Assembly: GCF_030295385.1 (NCBI RefSeq)
Contig: NZ_AP027079.1
Coordinates: 620,001 to 684,000, forward strand
Length of the DNA: 64,000 nucleotides
DNA from: Geothrix oryzae
GTDB taxonomy: Bacteria > Acidobacteriota > Holophagae > Holophagales > Holophagaceae
Direction of reading: 5' to 3'
In this document: one piece after another, positions 25,766-33,888 of the stretch
Numbering within the stretch: position 1 is the first letter of the stretch
Layout: each line of letters opens with the position of its first letter
The notes under the pieces: generated by a model
Told to the model about the DNA's origin: nothing
The model's database searches: none
What the model saw: only the letters and a program-made list of their open reading frames with translations
Program-made: the position numbers and the translations under genes

Positions 25766-26149
25766 ATGAAACGCACGATTGCTCCAAAACCCGCCGCCGC
25801 ACTCCTCGTCCTGCTCTTGACCGCCCTGTCCGGAGGCGGCCTCGCCGCCGCCGGGACCGCCGGGAAGGGCCAGGCTGCGCGCACCTCCAAGCATGCCGGC
25901 CAGGGGATCACCTGCGTCCAGTGCCACGGCAAGGCCGCCAAGAAATCGGCGGTCGCGATGCAGCAGTGCCTCGGTTGCCATGGTGAGACGAAGGAGCTCG
26001 CGGCTCGGACTGCCCAGGTCAAGCCGACGAATCCCCACGAGAACCGGCACTTCGGCACGGAGGCCGACTGCAACCGCTGTCACCACGAGCACATGACCTC
26101 GGAAAACCTCTGCCTCCCCTGCCACAAGTTCAATTTCAAAGTGCCTTGA
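25766..26149 (+). CDS. Periplasmic tetraheme cytochrome c
   Basis: This 127-residue protein has a signal peptide (AALLVLLLTALSGGGLAAAG) and four CxxCH sites: CVQCH, CLGCH, CNRCH and CLPCH. Spacing and the ending CLPCHKFNFKVP resemble the heme domain of flavocytochrome c3, which ends in a similar CHSFDFNMP stretch as I recall it. It would pass electrons from the membrane quinol pool to the flavoprotein encoded 118 bases upstream. GGGAGAA just before the ATG at 25766 fixes the start, although the frame is open further upstream. A paralogue is at 48841-49197. Confidence 0.93.
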   Translation: MKRTIAPKPAAALLVLLLTALSGGGLAAAGTAGKGQAARTSKHAGQGITCVQCHGKAAKKSAVAMQQCLGCHGETKELAARTAQVKPTNPHENRHFGTEADCNRCHHEHMTSENLCLPCHKFNFKVP

Positions 26150-26205
26150 TCCGGCCGCTCTTCCCCAACGGATGGGCCACTCCGCTTCGGCCCGAACCAC
26201 CACCC

Positions 26206-26236
26206 CGCCCGGCCTCCCTCGGGGCCGGGCGCTTTT
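26206..26236 (+). terminator. Rho-independent terminator after the cytochrome gene
   Basis: CGCCCGGCC (26206-26214) and GGCCGGGCG (26223-26231) form a perfect nine-base stem with an eight-base loop, followed by CTTTTC. It ends only 13 bases before the tatC start, so it either insulates tatC from the upstream operon or acts as an attenuator for it. Confidence 0.75.
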
Positions 26237-26249
26237 CTGATCGGACCCC

Positions 26250-27020
26250 ATGCCCGTTCCGGCCGCGCCGCCCGACAAGATGAGCTTCTGGGAGCACCTG
26301 CAGGAACTGCGGGTGCGCATCGTGCGCTCGCTCCTCATCGTGGCCGTGTGCTTCGCGGCGACCTACGCCTTCCGCTTCAAGCTCTGGATCTGGGCCCAGA
26401 AGCCCTTCCTCGACGCCATGGCCCGCCAGACCGGCAAGGCCGCCGCCGAGCTCCAGCCCTTCGCCTTCACCGATCTCACCGAGCCCTTCTTCAGCATGAT
26501 GCGGCTCTCCCTTTGGGCCGCCGCCTTCCTTGCCGCGCCGCTCCTCTTCTACCAGCTCTGGGCCTTCATCCGGCCCGGCCTGCTGCCCAAGGAGCGCCGC
26601 CTCGTCATCCCCTTCGTGGTGGCGACCTCGGGCTGCTTCCTGGCCGGGTCGGTCTTCGCCTACACCCAGGCCTTCAAGTTCCTGGGCGACATCCTCTTCC
26701 AGGAAGCCGCCGCCGCCGGGCTGCGCGCCAACCTCCATGTCTCGGACTACCTCGACCTCTTCATCTCCACCACGCTCATCACCGGCGTGATGTTCGAGCT
26801 GCCCGTCCTGTTCTTCTTCCTCGCGAAGTTCCGCATCGTGACCGCCCGCCTGATGCTGAAGTACTGGCGCCACGCCACCATGGCCATCCTGATCTTCAGC
26901 GCCTTCTTCACCCCCGGCGATGTCGTCGTCACCACCATCTTCTTCAGCGTGGTCCTGCTCGGCCTCTACTTCATCTCCGTCGCCGTCGCCTGGGTCGCCG
27001 AACCCCGTCAGCCGAAATAG
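26250..27020 (+). CDS. tatC: Sec-independent protein translocase subunit TatC
   Basis: This 256-residue membrane protein has six hydrophobic segments. The N-terminal twin-arginine receptor signature SFWEHLQELRVRIVRSLL is present, as is the conserved AFIRPGLLPKERR loop. TatC recognises RR signal peptides. Its placement next to the Tat-signal flavoprotein and close to tatA suggests a co-selected export unit, though it may also be the cell's only TatC. A good terminator sits immediately upstream, so how it is transcribed is unclear. Confidence 0.95.
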   Translation: MPVPAAPPDKMSFWEHLQELRVRIVRSLLIVAVCFAATYAFRFKLWIWAQKPFLDAMARQTGKAAAELQPFAFTDLTEPFFSMMRLSLWAAAFLAAPLLFYQLWAFIRPGLLPKERRLVIPFVVATSGCFLAGSVFAYTQAFKFLGDILFQEAAAAGLRANLHVSDYLDLFISTTLITGVMFELPVLFFFLAKFRIVTARLMLKYWRHATMAILIFSAFFTPGDVVVTTIFFSVVLLGLYFISVAVAWVAEPRQPK

Positions 27021-27052
27021 GCCGCACAATGGGAGGATCTCCGGAGGCTGCC

Positions 27053-28597
27053 GTGCGATCCCTGTTCTGTGCCGTTCTCGCCTGCCTTGCCCTGGCGGCC
27101 CAGGGACCGGGGGTGGACGAGGCGGCCCTCCGGGCCCACCTCGCGTTCCTGGCGGATGATGTGCTGGAAGGCCGGGGCACAGGACAGCGGGGCGGGGACC
27201 TGGCGGTGCGCTACCTGGAGACCCAGCTGCAGGTGCTGGGCCTTCAGCCCGCCCATGGCGCCAGCTACCGGCAGGCGGTGCGCCTCTCGGGGCTTCGGCT
27301 GGATGTTGCCGCCAGCCACCTTACCTTCACGGGGGCCAAGGGCGCCCTGACCCCGGCCCTGGGCACGGACCTCGTGATGGGCGCGGCCGCGGCGGAACAG
27401 TCCCTGGCCGTGGAGGCGCCGCTGGTGTTCGTGGGCCACGGCATCACGGCCGCCGATGGCAGCCGCGACGACTACAAGGGCCTGGATGTGCGGGGCCGCA
27501 TCCTCGTCATGCTCGTGGGCGACCGGCACGCGGGGCCGCCCATGCCCCTCTGCTGCGAGCCGGAGAATCTCTACGGGCGGTGGACCTACAAGTTCGAGGA
27601 AGCCCGCCGCCGCGGGGCGGCAGGGGCCCTCTTGGTGCACACGGCCGTCTCCGCGGGCTACGGCTGGCCCGTGGTGCGGAACGGCTGGACCCAGGAGCGC
27701 TTCCAGCGGGAGGGCTCGGGCCAGTCCGGCGCGATGCAGGGGTGGATCACGGAGGCCACCGCGGTCCGGCTCTTCGCGTTGGCGGGCCGGGATTTCCGGG
27801 CGCTGGCGGCCGGAGCCGACGCCCCCGCCTTCCGCCCGGTGCCGCTGGAGGTGCAGGCCAAGGGGCGCCTCCACTCGGCGGTCCGTTCGCTGGTGCAGTG
27901 GAATGTGGCGGGCCTTCTCCCCGGTGCCGACCCCGACCTGCGGCAGGAACTGGTGATCTATTCGGCCCACTGGGACCACTTCGGCAAGGGCACGGACGGC
28001 GCCATCTATGCCGGGGCCGTGGACAACGGCACGGGCTGTGCCGCGGTGCTCGCCCTGGCGAAGGCCCTGGTCCACCAGCCCCTGAAGCGCAGCGTGATGT
28101 TCTTCTTCCCCTGCGGGGAGGAGCAGGGCCTGCTGGGGTCTTCCGCCTATGTGGCTGCGCCCCTCTGGCCGCTGGCGAAGACGGTGCTGGCCATCAACCT
28201 GGAGAGCCTCAATGTGGTGGGGCCCACGCGGGACATCGGCCTGCTGGGATCGAAGGAGCCCCGCCTCCGCAGCCTCTGCGCCCAGGCCGCCGCGGCGACG
28301 GGGCTGGTCATCACGCCCGCCAAGGCCGATCCGGCGGGGCTCTGCTTCCGCTCCGACCACTTCCCCTTCATGCAGGCGGGCGTGCCGGCCCTGTCGCCGG
28401 GCTTCTCGCTGGATGGCGGCTGGGACTACCTGGGCGACCAGGCGGCGGCCCAGGCCCGGGCGGCGGATTTCATGAACCACTACCACCGGCCCACGGATCG
28501 CTACGATCCCGCCTGGAACCTGGAGGGTCTGATGCAGCAGGTGCGCTTCGCGCTGGAGCTGGGGCGGCTGGCGGGCAGCAGACCTAGCGCCCGGTGA
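27053..28597 (+). CDS. M28 family zinc peptidase, exported
   Basis: This 514-residue protein has a short signal peptide (RSLFCAVLACLALAAQG). A PA-like insertion (residues about 130-240) sits before the two-zinc peptidase domain. Zinc ligands can be followed in order: SAHWDH, AVDNGTG, PCGEEQG, INLES, and YHRPTDRY. The GTG at 27053 is preferred over the ATG at 27029 because GGAGG lies five bases before it and the signal peptide starts there. Likely an aminopeptidase acting on peptides outside the cytoplasm. Its 3' end overlaps the convergent gene by 14 bases. Confidence 0.9.
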   Translation: MRSLFCAVLACLALAAQGPGVDEAALRAHLAFLADDVLEGRGTGQRGGDLAVRYLETQLQVLGLQPAHGASYRQAVRLSGLRLDVAASHLTFTGAKGALTPALGTDLVMGAAAAEQSLAVEAPLVFVGHGITAADGSRDDYKGLDVRGRILVMLVGDRHAGPPMPLCCEPENLYGRWTYKFEEARRRGAAGALLVHTAVSAGYGWPVVRNGWTQERFQREGSGQSGAMQGWITEATAVRLFALAGRDFRALAAGADAPAFRPVPLEVQAKGRLHSAVRSLVQWNVAGLLPGADPDLRQELVIYSAHWDHFGKGTDGAIYAGAVDNGTGCAAVLALAKALVHQPLKRSVMFFFPCGEEQGLLGSSAYVAAPLWPLAKTVLAINLESLNVVGPTRDIGLLGSKEPRLRSLCAQAAAATGLVITPAKADPAGLCFRSDHFPFMQAGVPALSPGFSLDGGWDYLGDQAAAQARAADFMNHYHRPTDRYDPAWNLEGLMQQVRFALELGRLAGSRPSAR

Positions 28598-29465
28598 CCA
28601 CCGCGTCGCTCGCATCGGCTCCGGCCTTCACCTTGCCGTAGTCCAGCTGGCTGCCCCGCAGGCTGTGGGGGATGAGATACACCACGGCCATGGCGAGGGT
28701 CGCGGCCAGCACGGCCGCGCGGGGCCAGGCCTCGCGCCGTCGCGGCCGGGGCCCGGCGACGCAGGCGGCGAGCACCCACACGCCCCACATGAGCAGGGTC
28801 TTGTTGTCCGTCAGGTCGTAGCCCCAGGGGAAGCCCGTCCAGTAGGCCCCGAAGGCGGCCTTCTGCACGAAGGGTCCGAGGACCAGGCCCCCGAGCGTGA
28901 GACAGGCCAGCGTGACCGCCAGCAGGCGGCGCGGGGCCGACGGACCGAAGAGGGCGCCCAGTCCGGCGCGGAGGCCCACCAGCACGGCGAGGAACATCAT
29001 GGACAGGTGTGCGAGGAGCAGGGGCGTCGAGACGGGCCCCTTGTAGCGCAGCACGATGGGATCGGCGGCGGGGATGCGCTGGGTGGCGCCCGGTCCGCCC
29101 AGCTCCACGGCGTATTCCACTTTTCCCGCCGGGGGCTGCTTCGGCAGGTAGCCGGCCAGCTCGGTCCGGCCCTCCTTCGACTCCCGGAGCATGGGCGTGC
29201 GGGTCCAGGGCTCCTGGGTGGGGAAGCGCCGCCACACCAGCGTCGCGGGCTGCCCGGCATCCGGAACGGCCACCCGCGCCTCGCGCACCGTCTCCTCGCT
29301 CCGGATCAGCTTGTAGGCGAGGGGCCTCCCGCCCAGGGCCACCGTGCCGCGGAGCGGATGCGTCGGACCCGTGCGCCGCTGGTAGATCACCGTGGCGGCC
29401 ATGAGCACCACGGCGAGGAGCCACAGCAGGGCAGCGCGGGACCGGAGGGACGGGGCGGAAGACAT
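28584..29465 (-). CDS. Membrane protein of unknown function
   Basis: This 293-residue protein has one N-terminal helix (ALLWLLAVVLMAATVIYQRR). A periplasmic beta-rich domain of about 110 residues follows, with HPLRGTVALGGRPLAYKLIRSEE. Four more helices make up the second half. The element AYWTGFPWGYDLTDNKTLLMWG lies in a loop between helices and is the most conspicuous stretch. I do not recognise the family with confidence. It overlaps the M28 peptidase gene by 14 bases tail to tail. rsmH lies upstream on the same strand. Confidence 0.75.
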   Translation of the reverse strand: MSSAPSLRSRAALLWLLAVVLMAATVIYQRRTGPTHPLRGTVALGGRPLAYKLIRSEETVREARVAVPDAGQPATLVWRRFPTQEPWTRTPMLRESKEGRTELAGYLPKQPPAGKVEYAVELGGPGATQRIPAADPIVLRYKGPVSTPLLLAHLSMMFLAVLVGLRAGLGALFGPSAPRRLLAVTLACLTLGGLVLGPFVQKAAFGAYWTGFPWGYDLTDNKTLLMWGVWVLAACVAGPRPRRREAWPRAAVLAATLAMAVVYLIPHSLRGSQLDYGKVKAGADASDAVVTGR

Positions 29466-29489
29466 ATGCGACCACCCTATCGCAAGCGC

Positions 29490-30524
29490 CTACTTTCCTG
29501 GAAGCCTCGCCCATCGCAGCTTGGCGCTGGTGGACCGGGGATTGGCGCGCCGCTCCTCCGGCGAGGCCCGGAGGGGCTCCGGGGCGATCTCGGCATAGAT
29601 CCCCTCCCGGAGCCCCTGCAGGAAGGCCTTCTTCACGCGCCGGTCCTCGCCGGAGTGGAAGGTGAGGATGGCCACCCGGCCCCCGGGGTTCATGCAGCCG
29701 GGCAGCAGGGACAGGAACTGGTCCAGCACCGTGAACTCGTCGTTCACGGCGATGCGAAGGGCCTGGAAGGTCCGCTGGAGGGCCTTCTTGGCGTCCGCTT
29801 CCTCCAGGCGCTTCGGGCGCAGGGCTTCGCGCACCCGCTCCGCCAGGTCGCGGGTGGTGCGGATGCTCTGGCCGTGGATGGCCCGGGCGATGGTTGCGGC
29901 GTGGGGCTCGTCCGCGTTCTCCACCAGCAGGTCGGCCAGGGTCTGCTCGTCCAAGGTGGCCAGCAGATCGGCGGCGGATTTGCCGCGCTGGGGGTTGAGC
30001 CGCAGGTCCAGCGGCCCTTCCGCCTTCCAGGTGAACCCCCGGGCGGGGTTGTCGATCTGCATGGAGGACACGCCGAGGTCCGCCAGCACCAGATCGAAAC
30101 CGCCGGCTTCGGCCTTCAGGCGCGGCAGCCCGGCGAAGTTCATGCGGCGCGCCGTGAACGCCTCCTCCCCGAAGCCCAACTCCCGCAGCCGGGCCTCCGT
30201 GCGCGGCAGTTCCAGCGGGTCCACATCCACGCCGAAGAGGTGGCCCCCCGGCAGGAGCTGCGGCAGGATCTCCCGGGCGTGCCCCCCGTAGCCCAGGGTG
30301 GCGTCCAGGGCCACCTCGCCGGGCATCGGCTCCAGCACCGCCAGGATCTCCGCGACCATGATCGAGCGATGCGTCCCGGCCGGCGTGTGCCCCCGGGCCA
30401 TCACCTTCTCCAGCTCGCCCGCGTGGCGATCCGGCGCCAGTTCCTTGTATTTCTCCTCGAAGCGCCGCGGATGGGTGCCCTTGTAGCGGGGCCGGCGCGG
30501 GCGTGGGAGGTCGTCAGGGCTCAT
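29490..30524 (-). CDS. rsmH: 16S rRNA (cytosine1402-N4)-methyltransferase RsmH
   Basis: The enzyme methylates N4 of C1402 in the ribosomal P site using SAM. The 344-residue protein carries ALDATLGYGGHAREIL (SAM binding), FGVDVDPLELPRTEARL, DLVLADLGVSSMQIDN and ILTFHSGEDRRVKKAF. These are all hallmarks of RsmH/MraW. It begins with about 40 extra residues rich in arginine, lysine and proline before the conserved HTPAGTHRSIMV element. Unlike most bacteria, it is not next to mraZ or ftsL but stands alone. Start chosen at the internal ATG because the codons before it lie in a GC-rich leader without other support. Confidence 0.94.
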   Translation of the reverse strand: MSPDDLPRPRRPRYKGTHPRRFEEKYKELAPDRHAGELEKVMARGHTPAGTHRSIMVAEILAVLEPMPGEVALDATLGYGGHAREILPQLLPGGHLFGVDVDPLELPRTEARLRELGFGEEAFTARRMNFAGLPRLKAEAGGFDLVLADLGVSSMQIDNPARGFTWKAEGPLDLRLNPQRGKSAADLLATLDEQTLADLLVENADEPHAATIARAIHGQSIRTTRDLAERVREALRPKRLEEADAKKALQRTFQALRIAVNDEFTVLDQFLSLLPGCMNPGGRVAILTFHSGEDRRVKKAFLQGLREGIYAEIAPEPLRASPEERRANPRSTSAKLRWARLPGK

Positions 30525-30665
30525 GGACGCATGGTAGCCGTGCGGTGCGTCCCGGGCCAAAACGGGATCAGGGCCGGTCGGCGTCAGGCCGGTCCAAAAA
30601 AAACGCCACCTTCGATCAAGTGCTATATATTTTACCTAAGCATCATCAAAAAAGACAGGTGGACC

Positions 30666-31832
30666 ATGACCCTCAAGTGGACTTCCATCCTTCTCCTGGT
30701 CGCAGGGCTCCTGCTGCAGTCCTGCGGGGGCGGTGGAGGTGGCGGGTCCACTTCCGGAGGGACGGGCGCCACGCCCGGTGACACCACCAAGCCCGTGGTC
30801 GTCTCCACCAACCCCTCCAACTTCGGGACGGGGATTCCGGTCAACGCGGTCATCACCGCCACCTTCAGCGAAGCGGTGGATTCCTCCACGCCAGCCTCAG
30901 CCTTCACCCTCGCCCAGGGGTCGGCGCCTGTCGCCGGGACGGTCGCCTTCACCGGCGGCACGGCCACCTTCACGCCCGCCGCCAGGCTCGGTAACAGCCT
31001 GACCTACACGGCCACCCTGTCGACCAGCCTCCGGGATCTCGCCGGAAACACCCTGGCCAGCCCCTTCACCTGGAGCTTCATCACCAGCGACTGCAACGCC
31101 ATCACCCTGGCCAAGCAGTTCAACCTGGGGGCCGTGGTCGGCGGGGTCGGATTCAAGGCCCTGGCCACGGATGGGACCTCCATCTACCTGTGGACCCAGG
31201 CGGATTTCACCGCCACCGTCGGCACCATCTTCAAGATCGATCCCATCAGCGGCCAGATCCTCAGCACCACGAATGTCCCGCTGGTGCCCATGTCGCCCAA
31301 CAGCACCCCCAACGGCATCCAGTTCGTGGCCGACATCACCTGGCACAACGGCGCGCTCTGGGCCACCGGCACCTACATCGGCCCGGGGGGGACCTTCCCC
31401 CAGGCGGTCTTCCGCATCAACCTGGCCACGGGCCTGGCCGAAAATCCGATTCCGGTCTCTGCCGGACTCACCGGAGAGGTGACCATCCTGCAGGGCCTGG
31501 CCAGTGATGGCACGAACCTCTATGTCGCCATGGATCGGGAACAGCAGACGACCGTACCGCCTCATCTCATCGTCAAGTTCAATCCGGCCACCAGCCCGAA
31601 GATCCCCCTGTCCCCGGCCCTGGTCACCACGACCGGCCAGGCCACGCGCCTGGATTACGGCGGCGGGGCCCTGTGGGTCTTCAACAATCCGAACTTCCAG
31701 AAGAACGATCCGGGGACCGGGGCGATCCTGGCCTCCTACTGCAAGACCGACGGCGGGGCCAACATCCTCTATCTGAACGGGTCCATCTGGTCCATCAAGG
31801 ACACCGTTCTGATGGCCTACACGCTGCCCTGA
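30666..31832 (+). CDS. Lipoprotein with N-terminal Ig-like domain
   Basis: This 388-residue protein has a lipoprotein signal peptide ending LLLQSC, followed by a run of seven glycines. Residues about 40-135 match a bacterial Ig-like (SbsA-type) domain: VVSTNPSNFGTGIPVNAVITATFSEAVD and the ending NTLASPFTWSFIT. The rest has repeated beta segments with ALATDGTSIYLW and GLASDGTNLYVA, suggesting a propeller. The upstream 140 bases are AT-rich with TATATATTTT, and AGGTGGA precedes the ATG. Probably anchored to the periplasmic face of a membrane. Function unknown. Confidence 0.82.
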   Translation: MTLKWTSILLLVAGLLLQSCGGGGGGGSTSGGTGATPGDTTKPVVVSTNPSNFGTGIPVNAVITATFSEAVDSSTPASAFTLAQGSAPVAGTVAFTGGTATFTPAARLGNSLTYTATLSTSLRDLAGNTLASPFTWSFITSDCNAITLAKQFNLGAVVGGVGFKALATDGTSIYLWTQADFTATVGTIFKIDPISGQILSTTNVPLVPMSPNSTPNGIQFVADITWHNGALWATGTYIGPGGTFPQAVFRINLATGLAENPIPVSAGLTGEVTILQGLASDGTNLYVAMDREQQTTVPPHLIVKFNPATSPKIPLSPALVTTTGQATRLDYGGGALWVFNNPNFQKNDPGTGAILASYCKTDGGANILYLNGSIWSIKDTVLMAYTLP

Positions 31833-31883
31833 TCCGGCTGCACCGGCCTCGTCCGTCCATGCGGGCGGGGCTACTCTTCAAGG

Positions 31884-32408
31884 ATGGATGTTCCTGCCTT
31901 CACCTACCGTCCCCTCGGGTTCGTGCGCTCGCCCTACGCGAAGCGCATCGATGCTCCGCACCAGCCCACGGTCGTGGCGGGTACGGAAACGGGCGCTCCC
32001 GCGGAGGCCACGCTGGAGCTGGACCCCGCGTTTCCGGAAACCGTGCTGCGCGATCTGGAGGGCTTCGAGCGCATCTGGCTCATCTTCGCCTTTCATCTGA
32101 GCGAGGGCTGGGCACCGCTGGTGCAGCCGCCCCGGGGCCCGAAGGCAAAGCGCGGCGTGCTGGCCACGCGGTCGCCCCACCGGCCCAACCCCATCGGCCT
32201 CTCCTGCGTGGAGCTGGTGGGCATCGAAGGACGCACCCTCCGCCTGCGGGGCGTGGACCTGCTGGACGGCACACCGGTGCTGGACCTGAAGCCCTATGTG
32301 CCCTACGCCGATGCCTTCCCCGGGGCCCGCGCCGGCTGGATCGATGCGGTGGATGAGGCCACGGGCCAGCACTCGGCGCCGGGCCCGAAGCGGCCGCGGC
32401 GCGCTTGA
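31884..32408 (+). CDS. trmO: tRNA (N6-threonylcarbamoyladenosine37-N6)-methyltransferase TrmO
   Basis: This 174-residue protein has the TsaA/TrmO beta-barrel signature: GFVRSPYAKRIDAPHQP at the start, then FERIWLIFAFHLSEGW, and RSPHRPNPIGLS, the family's diagnostic SAM-binding motif. It methylates t6A37 in threonine tRNAs. It also has VPYADAFPGARAGW near the C-terminus. The length is somewhat shorter than the E. coli enzyme, which carries an extra C-terminal domain. The ATG at 31884 is followed by an alternative ATG in another frame four bases later. Confidence 0.95.
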   Translation: MDVPAFTYRPLGFVRSPYAKRIDAPHQPTVVAGTETGAPAEATLELDPAFPETVLRDLEGFERIWLIFAFHLSEGWAPLVQPPRGPKAKRGVLATRSPHRPNPIGLSCVELVGIEGRTLRLRGVDLLDGTPVLDLKPYVPYADAFPGARAGWIDAVDEATGQHSAPGPKRPRRA

Positions 32409-32474
32409 CGGGGTGGGGGTGCCAGTCCACCCTACGGAAGCTTCCACGCGCCCATCACCCCATAGGAGCCTCCC

Positions 32475-33047
32475 ATGGCCTCGGTTTCGGTCTCGCTCAC
32501 GCAACTTTGGTTGCCGATCCTCCTCGCCGCCGTCTTCGTCTTCGTGGCCAGCAGCCTCGTCCACATGGTGTTGAAGTGGCACAACTCGGACTACCGCGCC
32601 CTGGAAAACGAGGACGAGGTCCGCGCGGCGATCCGCAAGAGCTCGCCCACTCCCGGCCAGTATGTGATTCCCCACTGCCCCGGCATGAAGGACATGGAGA
32701 AGCCGGAAATCCAGCAGAAGTACCAGGAGGGTCCGGTGGGTTTTCTGGTTCTGAGCCCCAACGGGATGCCGGCCATGGGCAAGGCCCTCGGCCTCTGGTT
32801 CGTCTATGCCCTCGTCGTGGCCTTCATGGCCGCCTATGTGGCCTCCCGCACGCTGGCGCCCGGAACCCACTACCTGCAGGTGTTTCGCGTCGTGGGGGCC
32901 GTCTCCTTCCTCACCTACGCCGGCGGCAGCGTGCAGATGGGCATCTGGATGGGCAAGCCCTGGCGCAGCGTGGTGAAGGATCTGGTCGATGGCCTGATCT
33001 ACGGCCTGGTGAGCGCGGGGGCCTTCGGCTGGCTCTGGCCGCGCTGA
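32475..33047 (+). CDS. Conserved-looking membrane protein, function unknown
   Basis: This 190-residue protein has an N-terminal helix (LWLPILLAAVFVFVASSLVHMVL). A soluble loop follows with YRALENEDEVRAAIRKSSPTPGQYVIPHCPGMKD, then three helices. The loop is rich in conserved-looking proline, histidine and tyrosine residues. AGGAG six bases before the ATG at 32475 supports the start. It is followed 14 bases later by a methyltransferase gene in the same direction. I recognise no characterised family. Confidence 0.78.
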   Translation: MASVSVSLTQLWLPILLAAVFVFVASSLVHMVLKWHNSDYRALENEDEVRAAIRKSSPTPGQYVIPHCPGMKDMEKPEIQQKYQEGPVGFLVLSPNGMPAMGKALGLWFVYALVVAFMAAYVASRTLAPGTHYLQVFRVVGAVSFLTYAGGSVQMGIWMGKPWRSVVKDLVDGLIYGLVSAGAFGWLWPR

Positions 33048-33060
33048 ATCGCCGGGTCCC

Positions 33061-33825
33061 ATGGAATCCGGTTCACGCGATGCCTATGGGCGCCTCTCGT
33101 ACCGCGGCCTCATCGCCTGGCCCGAGCGCCTGAAGCGCGAGGAGCCTCTCTTCCGGCGGGTGCTGGAAGCGGCGCCCTCGCGCCGGGTGCTGGATCTGGG
33201 CTGCGGCACCGGCGAGCACGCCCGCTTCCTGGCTTCCCTCGGGTTCGAGCCCACGGGCGTGGACGCCTCCCCCTCCCAGGTGGAGGCCGCGCGGCTGGCC
33301 GATCCCGGGGGACGCTATGTGCAGGGCAGCCTCACGGCCTTGCCTGGCCTGGTGGAACCCGGCTTCGGGGCGGCGCTCTGCGTGGGCAACACCCTGCCGC
33401 ATCTCACGGAAGCGGACGATCTGCGGCGCTGCTTCACCGGCCTCGCCAGCCGGCTCCTCCCGGGCGGCCGCTTCCTGCTCCAGACCCTGAACTACGACCG
33501 CATCCTGGATCGGGGCGAACGGACCTTCCCCGTGATGGTGCGGCCCGGCGAGGAGGGCGCCGAGACGGTCTTCCTCCGCCTGATGACCCCCCAGCCCGAC
33601 GGGCGGATCACCTTCACCCCCGCGACGCTGCGCTGGCGGCCGGGCACGGGGGCGCCCCTGGAGCTGGTGTCCGCCGAGGAAATCCAGCTGCGGGGCTGGC
33701 GTCGCGCCGAGGTGGAGGCCCTGCTGCAGGAGTCGGGATTCGAGGTGCGGGAAGTCCTGGGCACGATGACCGGAGAGTCCTGGAGCCCGGCCTCGCCGGA
33801 CCTGGTGGTGCTGGCCCAGATCTGA
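33061..33825 (+). CDS. Class I SAM-dependent methyltransferase
   Basis: This 254-residue protein has the SAM motif RRVLDLGCGTGEHARFLASL (residues 40-60) and motif II GVDASPSQVEAARLAD. It also has GFGAALCVGNTLPHL as a variant of motif IV. The rest shows a beta-rich insertion near residues 160-215. The substrate is not identifiable. It is probably co-transcribed with the membrane protein 14 bases upstream. Confidence 0.88.
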   Translation: MESGSRDAYGRLSYRGLIAWPERLKREEPLFRRVLEAAPSRRVLDLGCGTGEHARFLASLGFEPTGVDASPSQVEAARLADPGGRYVQGSLTALPGLVEPGFGAALCVGNTLPHLTEADDLRRCFTGLASRLLPGGRFLLQTLNYDRILDRGERTFPVMVRPGEEGAETVFLRLMTPQPDGRITFTPATLRWRPGTGAPLELVSAEEIQLRGWRRAEVEALLQESGFEVREVLGTMTGESWSPASPDLVVLAQI

Positions 33826-33840
33826 CCCGGGCCTGACTCA

Positions 33841-33888
33841 GCCCCGACTCAGGCCCCGACTCAGGCCCCGACTCAGGCCCCGACTCAG
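33841..33888. repeat. 12-bp minisatellite, four perfect copies
   Basis: GCCCCGACTCAG is repeated exactly at 33841, 33853, 33865 and 33877, with a degenerate copy just before (GGGCCTGACTCA, 33829-33840). On the minus strand each unit carries an in-frame TGA for the hemolysin III gene, so the array consists of a stop codon followed by copies of itself. Copy number probably varies between strains by slippage. Confidence 0.9.

Noticed and set aside
26348..28597. A fusion of tatC-overlapping codons to the M28 peptidase
   Set aside because: The frame is merely open upstream; tatC motifs are in another frame, and the peptidase has its own ribosome binding site and signal peptide at 27053.
30700..30750. 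Phase-variable glycine tract in the lipoprotein at 30666
   Set aside because: The seven glycines are encoded by mixed GGG, GGC, GGT and GGA codons, not a homopolymer long enough for slippage.
33841..33888. CRISPR-like array
   Set aside because: The units are 12 bases with no spacers, and no cas gene is nearby.
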